From Acanthaster planci (lineage: Eukaryota; Echinodermata; Asteroidea; Valvatida; Acanthasteridae), in contig NW_019091369.1 in NCBI RefSeq assembly GCF_001949145.1, forward strand, positions 2,229,330 through 2,293,329: 64,000 bases of DNA, in the 5' to 3' direction. Under the pieces are notes generated by a model. That model was not told where the DNA came from and ran no database searches. It saw only the letters and a program-made list of their open reading frames with translations. This document shows, one piece after another, positions 48,570-61,100 of the stretch (positions within the stretch are counted from its first letter, which is position 1; every line of letters begins with the position of its first letter). Made by a program: the position numbers and the translations under genes.

Positions 48570-49111
48570 ATGGGTAACGGTGCAGTGACCATGGGCCAGA
48601 CGGGGCTGGCCCTCCCCGTGCCCTCCAAGAGCCGCTACAAGTCGTGGCAGAAGTTTGGCAACATCCGAGCCACCCACATGGCAGTGTTGCGCATGCAGGG
48701 GGGCCAGGCAGGCCACCTGTGGAAAAACAGCCGCGGAGAGCGGGAACCGTGGAAGACGCTCCTCCTTCAGGCCCAGGAGACACTGGAGGAGGAGCGGAGC
48801 CAGGCACGGCAGGGCGGGGCAGGGGCTGGGGCCGGCGGGATGGACTACCGCTCGGTGATGCAGGGGGAGGCAGCCTGGCCGCACCTCAAGCGCAACGCCC
48901 GGGAGGTTTGGGTCTTCATCAGCTCTACCTTTACCGATATGAAGCTGGAGAGGAACCTGCTCATGGAGGACGTGTATCCGTTTGTCAGGGAGTACGCCAG
49001 GCTGATTGGCCTGTCCTTCAATCCTGTAGACATGCGGTGGGGGATACGGCAGACTGTATGTGATGCCCACCAGGCCAGCGAGATCTGTCTGGACGAAGTG
49101 GAAAGATGCAG
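48570..49111 (+). CDS. NACHT-WD40 exon 1: N-terminus and first half of DUF4062
   Basis: Donor gatgcag|gtagga, leaving two bases. Residues 1-180. Carries two stacked starts (MGNGAV and MGQTGL), a Glu/Gln-rich stretch, a short Gly/Ala run, then VWVFISSTFTDMKLERN and VDMRWGIRQ, the conserved DUF4062 signatures. The exon is long and unusually GC-rich. Confidence 0.9.
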
Positions 49112-52100
49112 GTAGGACTTTTCCTCACTCAGGTTAAAACAGAAAAGTGTGGTAAATTCTAAAATTTTACAGAGCTGGAATCTAGACTTGATGTCACCAA
49201 GCTCCTCACAGCAAATGTCAGGAAGCAGAATTCATGTGTTTAGACAAAAATTTCATCTGAATGTGTGTAACTTGGTGATTGTTGACACATGCCCTTGGAC
49301 ACATGCCATTTATGACTTTAAGCCGAGTTTTATTACTGCACAGATCCATAATCTTACCTAACCTTTATTTAGACTGTGCAAACATGCGCAAGCCGTGATT
49401 TTGATAATGATTAGTCAGATACTCCTGCACACTCACCAACAAATCTGTACTGACGTCACTGTTGATTAAGATAACAAAGGCATCTTGCTAGATATCATAA
49501 AATCCTGAAAATCTGCATGTCATGCTTTTCGGCTTCGATTCCAGGGAGAATTCCGTGGGACCGTTTTTCGTGTGCATCCTGGGCCAGAAGTACGGGTACC
49601 GGCCCATCCCGTACCGCGTGTCTCAGTCCGTATTTGAGCCAATCATCGGGTACATCGAACGCCAAGCGGAGACAGACAGCTCGAAGGTGGAAGCGTTGAG
49701 ACTCCTCAAGGAGTGGTTTCGGCTGGACACCAACTCTGTTGGTGAGAAATATGAAAGATGACCCCTCCGTTGTACATGTAGAAAGGTGTACTTTCAGAAA
49801 GCTTGCCCTTTATTTGTGCACTGTACCTGCACATGGTTTGGAACCCCCTGTCTTGGTTTTAGTCTCTGAAATTTTGACATTTGTTCATTGTCATTAAATC
49901 AAACATAATTACTCAATCTTTGCAAAATACTCCTTGTAGTAGGTTTTTCAAATCGGTGGTTTTACTCTGTATTAAGTTGAGAAAGCTCCTTTGCATTGAT
50001 AAAGAACTGCCTGTGGAAAACTGTACTGTATTACCGAATTCTAGAGCCTGGCTTTTGGCGGCAGTCATCTGTTGATGAAAATTTGCAACTTGTGCAACTT
50101 TCTCGTGATAGGAGTTTCTTTCTTATGAATTTTACTCTGGAATGTGTCAATCACAGACTGTGAGTACGTCATGCAGCCAATTGTCTGGAAGTTTCCCAAG
50201 CATAACGAGGATGCCAGGCAGAGGGATGGCTGGTGGGCAGAGTTCTGCACCATGCGGATGGCCTTCTTTGCCGCCGTCAAGCAGGTGGTCCAGGACCCCA
50301 GCTTGCGGCAGGAGATCCTGCGCTCCATCACGGAGGGGGAGATTGCCAAGGCCATCCAGGGCAGCCACCCGGCCGGCCACTGCCGCTTCCAGTTCTTCCG
50401 CCGGGCCTTTGCGGGCTTCAGCCTCCGGGCGGAGGGCGCCTCGGGCTACGTTGACTGGGACGGGGGACGGGTGGATGCGGAGGCAGCCATGAAGCTGGAC
50501 AACCTGTCGGAGAGCATCGCCAACACGGTCAGCAGTGATCGCATTGAGAAGTGAGAAATCCTTGTCACTTGTTTCATTTAAAGAAAGTCTCATCACATAA
50601 AGTCAACTCTTATTCAGAGTGAGGAATTAGCCTTATCAGGTCATTGACCTTTTGTCATCCCTGATCTTGATCCAGCTGAGCTACTTTTCCTGAACAGTCG
50701 ATGATTGCCATGTTATGCCTGTAGTCATCAAATCGCATAACACTTTCAACCGAAAACTTAAATGTTATCTTATGCAATAGATTTCATGCGTCCCAGTCTC
50801 CAGGGTCCTAGTTTGATGCTGTAGCCCTGTCGTTCATTATTATTTGCATTTGATGCTCATTTTGTATGTAATGTTTTCCCTGTTTGTATTTTGTCGTTTC
50901 TTTTGTATTGCCTTGTTTATTTCGTGTAATGGCATGCGTCCTCCAGTGGCCTGTTATCTCATACATTGTTACTACTTACATTTTGTCACGAGGAGGATAT
51001 AACTGGAATTAAATTGAATTGAAACGAAAAGCAGATGCTTTCAGTTTAAAAAGTCATCTTGGTTGCAAACTGATACTTCTTAAAATAACAGCAAGTGGCA
51101 AGACAGACTTGTGTGAAAAGTCCAAAGGATCATTTTTAATGTGTTTTTTTTCTGACGTCGGCTTCAACTGCAAGCTCCAGCTTAAATTGTCTGCTTTGCA
51201 GAATTCCTCTATTCTCGTACAAAGTGTTTTTTCTTCAAACGAAGATCTATAATCCGACATTTTCCCTCCAGATATAGCCTCCACTTTCTGCCGACCGCAG
51301 AGGCCATGTTTAAAGACGACAGGAACAAGGACCACCTGCGAAATTTTCTGGATCAATTCTGCCATTACCTCGTGAAATCAGTCCATCAGGGTAAGACAGC
51401 AATTTTTCAACGAGTGTTTAGTTTCCCATTCAAAACACAAGCCTTTCCTTTCCATTCGCAGTTTATTTTAGATCAAGTTTCAATATGAGATCAGGTTCAT
51501 ATTTCTGTGATAGTCTAAATGGACAGAATCTTGTAGTCTATGAAATCAGAAACTTGTCTGACTTGACTAGAATGTAAACAAGCCCTTTTTGTTTATGTTT
51601 ATATCAGGTGCGTTGTCCTTAGCGAGTGCCTTGGATGATTCTCTTTACACCGAGGTCATCAGTCACAGCATCTTCTGCCGCGAGCGGGCGGACTTCTTTG
51701 CCGGACGAGAGAGGTTGATCGGGAGCTTGATGGCATACTTGAAGCGGCCGCACGGCGAAAGAGTAAGCTCGTACCCACAGACATCCTGTCTTTGACCCTC
51801 CCGCCCAAGGCTGTGAGACCCTTTGTCACATGATCTTTTCTCGCCGTTGTCTTCCCGTGACCCTTGTTGTCACTGTTGATTGGATTGGCCCGTCCCTCCT
51901 TGACAAGTTTGGAGGCTCTTTTTTCCATTTTGCCCTTTTCAGAACTGGAGTATTTTCTCCTTCCTGACGGTCGAAAACAAAAAGGTTTTCTTATACTTCA
52001 TTAAATATGATGAGACTTAATATTCGTAAACTGTTTAATATTAAAAAAATTTCAGAAACAAAGTCTAACATGCCTGTTATGTTGTGTGAGATAGATGGTA

Positions 52101-55100
52101 AAGTGAAGTGTTTTCCAATCATTTTACTGACGTTTCTTCTTTATAGCCCTTTGTGGTTCACGGCTGTGGGGGCAGTGGTAAGTCCTCTCTGCTGGCCAAG
52201 GTCATCAGTCGATCCCTGGAATCTTGGAAGGGATGTGAAATAGGGAGGTAGGTTTACATCCAAGGAATCCCCTGGTGTGCAAGGTTATTTTAGCTCCACA
52301 TGACACCTTGTATTGATTAACTATTGGACCCGCATTACGGGCAGTAAAGTAATAAAGAAGCCCTTCTATTTTCAGGCCAAATTTTAATGTGCCAGAAGAT
52401 CTTCCAAGCTCTTAGTTTTTGGAGCCAAGTCCCATATTTTCTCAGAAGACCTCGCAAGTGGAGAGATTGCCTTCAACAAACGGGTTAAGACGACAGTCAG
52501 TATTTGTCATCTTTTTTGAAGTATACATTTTATAATTACCTCTGAATTACAGACCTGTTCATCTGATGCGTTTCATTGCCAGTACACCGCACTCCTCCAA
52601 CATCCGAGATCTGCTCTACTTCATCTGTTTACAAGTAAGCATCTTGCATTGGTACCCTGTGACCTTTCACCCCACCCTGTTCATAATGCATAGCTTCTCT
52701 TGAGTTTTGTAACTTGATATTCATGCTTATGGGTTTTTGTTCTCTCTCTCTCGTTTTCTCTAGCTGAGTTACTGCCTGAATTTGGACCAAGATTCAGTGC
52801 CGACTGAGTACAGACTCCTTGAGGCCAAGTTTCATGATCTACTAGGCAGAGCAACTGCAGAGAAGCCCTTCAGTCAGTAGACATGATTTTAGGACAGAAA
52901 CATTACTTTTATTGCACATTTGCCTTTCTTTCTTCAGAGCAATTGGATACGATGTGCTTTCCATACTGTTTTTTGCGTTCAACCTTTAAATGAAGTTTTC
53001 TACGTCTATCGTCTTGTTTGCAGTGATCTTTTTGGATTCCTTGGATCAGCTCAGTAACGAGAACGAAGGTCGCGACCTCCATTGGTTAAGGTCCGTCCTG
53101 CCCAAGCATGTACATCTCATCGTGACGATCCGACCCAATGCTGGGGGTGCCCTGTCCGCCATGAAAAACCTTGTCAAGGTAGCATGGACAGAGTTTAGAC
53201 AATCAACATTTTCAGGATTGTTTTGTCAACATGAATGTATTTTAGATCAAGTCACTGTGTGATGTGTTTCCATGGTGTAATTTTTCTCACAGCATGAGGA
53301 GTCCTATCTCGAAGTCTTGAGACTAGACGAGCAGGACCAGAATAGCCTGATCGATATGATGCTGAACAAGGCCGGCAGGAGGCTGCAACCAGACCAGAAA
53401 AGTCTGGTGCTGAATGCCCACCATGACAATGACCCGACTCCACTGTTCACCCGGCTGGCCTGCGACATCGCCATGCGTTGGCGTTCTTACACGCCGATGG
53501 AGGAGTGCCGTCTGGCGGACAGCACACCAGGCCTCATCAGGCAGCTGTTCAAACAGTAAGTTTACGAAAAGCGATTACCATTTGTCAACCCCTTGTCAAT
53601 TATGACTGGTAGTCAGGATACTTTTTATGCAGAGGTTACCAGAGAAAATCAACCAACGGGTGACAAATGGTCATTGCTCCAACTTATCCCACCATGATCC
53701 CAAAGCTCATCAAGCCAAGACATTACCTTGACATATGCCAGCCAGTCTCTGACTTTATCACCAATAGAAGCTGTTTTCAGACTAGTGACTGCTTGCCAAG
53801 GTGCTTCAGGTGTTAACGTAATCTGCTTTTTTCAATTTCGACCCGATGTTTATTCTAGAGTTCAGATCAGTTTCCTGAATTTCAGTGTATTTCTGTTTTG
53901 ACAGGTTGGAAGTCAAACATGGTGAGATCTTTGTGCGCCATGCCCTAGGCTACCTGACTGCTTCCACCTCTGGTCTGTCGGCCAGCGAGCTGATCGATGT
54001 GCTGTCATGTGACGACGTCGTGCTAGACGATGTCTTCCAGTATCACATTCCACCCATCAGGAGGCTGCCCCCGTTGCTGTGGACCCGACTCCGGCTAGAC
54101 TTAGGTGAGGCACCCATGCCATATACCACTACTGACTGACAAGGAAGGCACTAGTTCTTGCCCTCGCAACCAGGGAAATAAACCCTCCTTTGGTTACAGT
54201 ATCACCTCAGAAGATAATGTTATGTTTGCCAGTCAGTCTACAAATATTGACTGACAGTTTGGGCTTTAGTGCCAATTTATGAACCTTCCATGTGAAGTGC
54301 CAGTCACTGTCATCCAACTATTGACTGATGGGGTGGTCACTAGCAGCACTGTAATCAGAGTGGCATTTTTGTGGTATTTCAGGTGACTACTTAGTGGAAG
54401 GCGGCGTGGATAACTCAGTGGTCTACCGTTGGTATCACAGGCTGTTTTATGAGACGGCTAGACAGATGTACCTGGGGGAGTCAGGGCCTTTGCTACACCA
54501 AGCTCTGGCCATGTACTTCTTGGGGCGGTAAGTGCAGGGGCTCATACCAACAGTGCCCCCAAGATAGAATCAGAGACTCAGGTAGAAATTTGTATTCCTA
54601 AAGTGCACACTGCACAAGTCATTTTTGAAATCATCTTAGCCCCCTGGCAAGTCCGCAGTTTGATATTATATCAGAGGTACCAGTACTCATGGGTAGGGAG
54701 AAGCTATTTGCAATAGAAGCGTTTCTTGCCTATGAACACATGTGCCTTATATCTCTCATAATCTTGTATTCTCACCTACATTTGAGAGCTGAAGAACCCT
54801 TTTTTTGTCATCTAGAGATAATTCAAATAAAAAGAAAGTTCAGCAGGAGGAGTTTTGTTTTTGATAGATGGGCCGACACCCCCAAGCCCTACACGGAGAA
54901 GGACTCGGGCAAGCTGGCCGTGGCCCACCGCCGCGTCCAATCCCAGCCCTTGATTCTGAACTCCGCCTCAGCCTGCCAGCAGCGGTCCTTCACCGATGTC
55001 AGCAGCACCACCAAGCCCAAGACCATCCACTGGAACCTCAGGAAGCTGACAGAGCTACCGCGGCACCTGGTACGGGGCAACCTCTGGGAGGAATGCGAGA

Positions 55101-58100
55101 TGGTGAGTTGCCGCGATGGCCAAACTTGTATATTTGCCGTTGCAAATTTCTCTGTCATCTATTAGTGATTTTTCTCCCCAGAATCCTCATTGATTTGTGC
55201 AATGCACCCTCAACCAATCAAAAGATGGAATCTTTGTCTTTATGTGTTCATTTTATATATAACCACTATCTGGATTGGTCACTTGGTAGAATAGGAAAGC
55301 GCCAGACGGTTAACCGTGCATTATGCATGCTTTCATAGCGTTGTTATAGAATATGGATGAGATATCCACTTACTGTAGGGATGATTTTTTTATTCATGTC
55401 ACAGGAGATGTGTTCAATACCCTGGGTAGAGGCAAAATGTCGGACAGGACGCATCTACAAACTTCTTCTGGAGTTGGCGGAGGTCAGTCATACTCAGATC
55501 TCATTTCAAGGAAACAGAAACGGCTCAGACGAATAAATTTACTTTTTATAAGGGTGGAAATTTGGTGTACCATTGCCTGCCCCCCCTGCAAAAAACCCGG
55601 AGAATTCCTCTGATCCACTTTACTATTCTCTCCGTCGTTTTCCACAGTCTGCCGACAAGAGCGAGTCGGTGAACACCAAGCTGAAGGACTTCTATCGCAT
55701 GGTACGCTCCAACGTTAGTATCATCCAGAGACATCCGGAGCTGATCTGCCAGCAGGCACTGAATGAGCCTGACTCCTCTACCTGCTCAGCAGTGGCTAAG
55801 GAGTACCTGGCCGTGAGAGGGAAACACAGTAAGCAAAAAAATCCCTAGTCCGCGTTCTCGATTTATCTTTAAAAAGAAGAAGTGAAGAATGCAAAATGTT
55901 CCACTTGTTTATTGTTTGTTGTTTGTTCCCACAGTGTTTACCTGGTTGGACCTATCCAAGGATCAGAACAAGCGAGCCGAGATCATGACCCTGACCCACA
56001 CGGCGCCGGTCAGGCTCTGCCAGTTCTCTGTTAACTGTAAATATCTTGCCACGGCCTGCACCGACCGCACGGTGCGAGTGTGGAGGGTACGTTCAACATT
56101 CCAGTTTCATCTAGGGCCCTAGTGATTGCTTGGAACAGTGTCCAATGTTTTCTTTCAATCAGCTGATATCTTCATTTTATAACTTCTGTAATAGGTCTAC
56201 TGCTGTGGTCCTTCACTCGCCTAAGTTCAATAACATTTTATCTATCTTGATTTTAATTTTCAACAATTTTGTATATATTGTACTAATAAACATTTTACTC
56301 ACTAATCATGAATTATTGGTAATACATTTTGTGAAGCATTTTGAGACGTACTATGTGAAACACTATATGAAATATTTCCAAATAGGTCACTTAGGAGACA
56401 TTTTGTGGGAAATTTTTCAACATTAGGGAGACATCGGTCATTAGGGAGACATTTCAATGTCTCCCTAATGTTCCAACTACCAGAGGGAGGCCGAATTTTA
56501 CCGTCCACATTTTGAGAGATGATAGATTAGGGTCTAAATTGAAAACAGACAAAGTTTGGTTCGTATCAGATTAGGGAATATTGAATTATGGGACAGTAAA
56601 GTTTGTGCACGTTCCTATGGGAATGTCTCCCAAGTGACCCATTTTCGGTAATTAAAATATAAATTCTTTCATCATTATTAACCTGAAGTTTGCACACAGT
56701 TCGGCAAGTTGTGTACACCCCTGTTGCAGATGTCTACAGGCAGTACCATCACAGTAACTGCTTCGAATTATGGTCCTAAGATTAAGTCTAGAATGGATCT
56801 GCATATGTGGTGGAAGCTTAAGTGTGTTTTGTTGGAATTGCTAATATTTAGATCTTTCCAAACTTTCCAAAAATTAAAGCCCATCCAGTGATCTGTGCCT
56901 GTGTTCTCCTCAGGTTGCCAGCGGAGCCTTGGAGGTCACGGCCGAGGCCGACCCCATCAAGATGGCCTTCCCCACCCACTGCCACTGGCTGGCCGTCCTG
57001 GAGAAGACCGGCATTAACTTCCTGGGGCTAGGGCAGGGCGGGCATGCCAAAGGTAGGTCGGCGGCTATGCTGAATACCTTTAGGAAAGAGCAGTCGGGAT
57101 CACCCATCAATGTTATGGCCAAAGAAAGACGGAACAAATGGAGGGAATTTTGTTTCCTTTTTCTCTCGTAGGTAAGTTTGTACTGCAGATACCCACAGAG
57201 CTGGAGCAGCAAGTGAGCGTGTGCATACCCAAGACCAACCGACACATCTACGTTGTGGCTTTCGGCCGGCTCAACGTCTACAGTACCAATGACGGGAAAC
57301 TGGTGCAGAAAAAAGAACTCAAGGTATTGCTGAAAAATGCCCGAATTACTCCAGATTGGTCGGTTTCCCCCCGAGAGATCTTCAGTATTTGAAATTAAAA
57401 TGGCCCCCGCCTACCTGGACCCAACTGTCTTTCAGAAACATTTTCAGTTTTGAATCATTTTGGGTTCATTTCTTGATGTTTACCTCAGTGTCGCCCCAAA
57501 GCCGTATCCTTCGCATCTGGTGGAAAGTTGTTGGCTATTGCCAATAAGGATGTCTTCCTCTGGGATATGGCCAAGGAAACAGTGAGTGCAAAGTTTCTCA
57601 AAACTACTTTTAAATCTTTTTTTTTATTTGGCCATGAGCTAAACCAAATGAACAATTATATTGGTTTTTGCTCTAAATGTAGTTCTTAAAAGATTCTTTA
57701 CTGTACTTTCAACTCCCAGGAAAAAAATAGGGAACCCAGTGCTTCAAAAGTGTTTAACTTTTTAAGGTGTTATGATTAGATGCTAAATAGAATTGATATG
57801 CAGTCCACTCTCGATATACAGAATGCTGTGATAACAAAATCCTATTAAAATGGGCAAAGTCTGCGAATCCCAGTTTCTCTTTGTATCTTACGTTTTTCTT
57901 AGTTTTTCAGCTACAAAGTAATTTGTGTGGTCCCTCTAACTTTGCTATAATGAGATCACTCAAACTTGACTTGCAAACTGTACCCATCTTGTTCAGTAAA
58001 TAGTCTAGTTTTTCTTTCCCACCGTGAAGGACACCAAGCACTTTGAGACCCAAAACCTCAAGGCCCAGCTCAATAGCTGTAACCTGCAGTTCTCCGGCGA

Positions 58101-61100
58101 CGGGAAGCGGCTGATGGGCGTGCTGCCCAATGGCACCTACCGCTGGGCCGTCAGGGGTAACAACACCAAGGCCCAGGGCCACAAGCTGTCACTGACCTGC
58201 CAGACGGGTTCCTCCGCCATCTCCAAGAACTTGGACTTTGTGGCCTCCCTTTGCGGGGAGAATGACCTGAGGGTAAGATTTGGTCCTGAAGGCCCCTTGG
58301 GGAGGTTTCATTAGGCCCATGTTATCAGGGTAGCCAAGACCCCGTCCACATGTTACAGCTGTGGCTATAAACCTGTAAAAGCCACTAGCTAGTGGCTGAG
58401 TCCATATCCTAAAGACTCATGTGTGCCTTACAGCCGCAGCCAGTCGATTTGGACATGACTTTACAAGAACCACCTAGAGGCACCTCTGTGACAGTCATTC
58501 ATTTTAATGAAAGACTTATTCAGTCCTAACTAGTACTCAGTATTTACTGCGTAAACTTTAGGTCTTCACAAGAGGACACTCTGGTTGCTCTGATTGGTGG
58601 AGACGTTTCGTAAACACTTGTTTTCTCAGTTTGGATGTTTGTGGGTACGACAATGGAGTTGTTTTGCTTTGACACTTGCAAGAAGTTTGAACCTATCTTT
58701 TTAGTCAGGCACTAGACAAAGACTAAAAATGCCATGTCGTTGTCTACAGACTAATCCGATTAGACGCTGTAGCTGCGGTGGCGCCACACTCGTGTTCTTC
58801 AGCTTGGTCAAAGAGGCATGGAACACGCCTGTACCACCTGTCCACGAGCGTTGCGCCACCGCAGGAATGGCTTCTCATTCTGGTGGTCGGATAACAGTAT
58901 AAGACACTTTACCAACCCTGAAAATTGGACAGATTTGTTCTGGTAAATAATCACCCCTTTTTATTTGCCTGACGGGGTAGGTCCTTCGTCTCCAGCCTAC
59001 GGTGGAGTGGTGCCTCTTGCAGGGACATCAGGGCCCTGTGCTTGCAGCAGACTTTGGTGAGACCCAGAACGAGGACCAGCTTCTGGCCACGGGGAGCCAG
59101 GACTGTTCAGTCCGGATCTGGGATACGGCCAGTATCACCAAGCACATCACCGTACAGGATGAGGTAGGAATAACATTCAACTCCCCCCCCCCACAGCTTA
59201 GCCAAAAGCATAGGTTAACAGCCAAAAATGGTGCATGATGTCTGTTGCTTTCGACTGGTTCCCTGCTTACCATTGCTGTACATGTTACTTCATGAATATT
59301 CATAGCATGGATGAATATTCATATTAGCTGGCACTGAAGGGGACTTTCCCAATGTCTTCCATCTTATTGCAGAATCACAGCGGAGCTGTTGATGGCTGTG
59401 TTTACTCGGACGATGGCCGCCTGGCTGTGTCCTCTTCCCCCAGTGAAGATCACCTGGTGTGGAGTGTCACCACGACGCCCCCAAAGGTCACTCACCACCT
59501 TCAGTCCATCGAGTCATGCAGTGAGTATGGATCAGAGCACTTTGGAAGTGCGATCAGTGTGGAGTGCTGTAATGTCTTGTAGGGCCCCCCCAAAAAAAAA
59601 AAATTGGAGTCCGTATGTCCAAACTGGGCTCGTGTCTGGTGTCAGCTGTCTGTCAGCTAAGATTAATTCAGGTAATTTTGTTCACCATGTTGTGATTTGC
59701 AGAGCCGGGCGAGGTGTTGTGCATATCTGCTAATTTCGTCGTGGGCTCTTGCAATGGCAACGACTTTGACATCTGGAACCTCAAGAGCCCCCCACTGAGG
59801 ACCGACAACATGGTCATCAAGGGAATACACAGGTAAATTGAAGCAGGAATATGAACATATTTTTGATTCAGATCAACTGTCTCTGCCGTGATGTCTGTTT
59901 TTGTTTGCTTAGACTGCTTCTTATTGGAATCATTGCCTCACCCTCACATCTTAATTCTTAGTGTCCTTTTTCTTTTCTCAGACTTATTTTAATGTCCTCT
60001 GATTGCTGTCCCCAGACTGCTTCCTCTTGAAACTCATACCTCATCTTAATGTCCTGATTTTTGTTATTGTCCTGTTTTCCCTGTCTCCCCTCACTGATTT
60101 TTGTATTTCCGTCTTCGGATTGCTACCTTAAATGAATCCTCTTCTCATCTTCACATACTCAAGTTTTTGGAAAGTCCTGTTTTTTTCTGCCCTTAGACCG
60201 ATTATAGAGTCCAATGTTCTATCGATCCTCAGACAGTTGCCTTGTGTGAACCCTCACCTAATCTTCACATCCTGATTGTTTTTAACTTCCTGTTTCCGTT
60301 CTGTCCTCAGACTGATTTAATATGTCCTGTTTTCTTTCCGTCCTCAGACTGCTGCCCTACGTGAACCCACACCTCACCTTCACCGTCTTCCGGCAGGCCC
60401 TCCTTTCCTGCTTCACCACGTCCAACCGTCCAGGCATCCTGTACCTCTACGAGGTCCTGCCAGCCGCGGCCCTGAGGGACTGGCTGCAGAATCCGGACAT
60501 CTTGCCGCCTGTCCAGGCCTACGCCCAGGACGTCAAGGAGTTCAAGCACGGTGCTAATTTCCTGGTATGTGGGCAACAGCAACAGAACAGTTTTTCAAAG
60601 GGGAGGGGGGGACCAGCTTTGAGACCATCAGGTGTCAGCCATTAATAGACCAATCCATTAAGCTCCGCCTCTTATGGGACCTGCCAACATAGGGGGACCA
60701 GTGCCCGCCCCCCTCATTGAAATGGTTGGGTTCATCCCTTGCACCCCCTACCCCCTTCCCAATGTATGTGGATGATTATTGTCACTGAATTCCCTTCCTC
60801 CTCGTGAGCCTGGGTCCAAATCTAATGGCTGTGGCCGACAAAATGCATGCTTTACTGAAGCCACAAGCTAGTTGCTGCATCATTCCCTATAGAGGCCTGT
60901 GATACTGCAAGCCACAGCCAGATGTTGGGGACATAGCCTGATTATAGGGTTATATTTGGATGTTGTATCGTATTTGAAACCGCCTACCTAAAATTTCAAG
61001 GACATGTCAGAAACTGTCCCATTTTAGGCATCTGCCAGTCTGTTGTATTTCCAATTTCTTGTCATACCAACAGGTTCCTGCAGCCACACTGAATTCCGAA

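Larger units (their letters stand above)
53556..55404. other. Introns 10-13 of the NACHT-WD40 gene (between exons 10 and 14)
   Basis: Four introns of 349, 278, 340 and 302 bp around exons 11-13. No repeats or motifs that I can support. Confidence 0.6.

Noticed and set aside
48468-49070. 200-codon minus-strand open frame
   Set aside because: Antisense shadow of the GC-rich exon 1 of the NACHT-WD40 gene.
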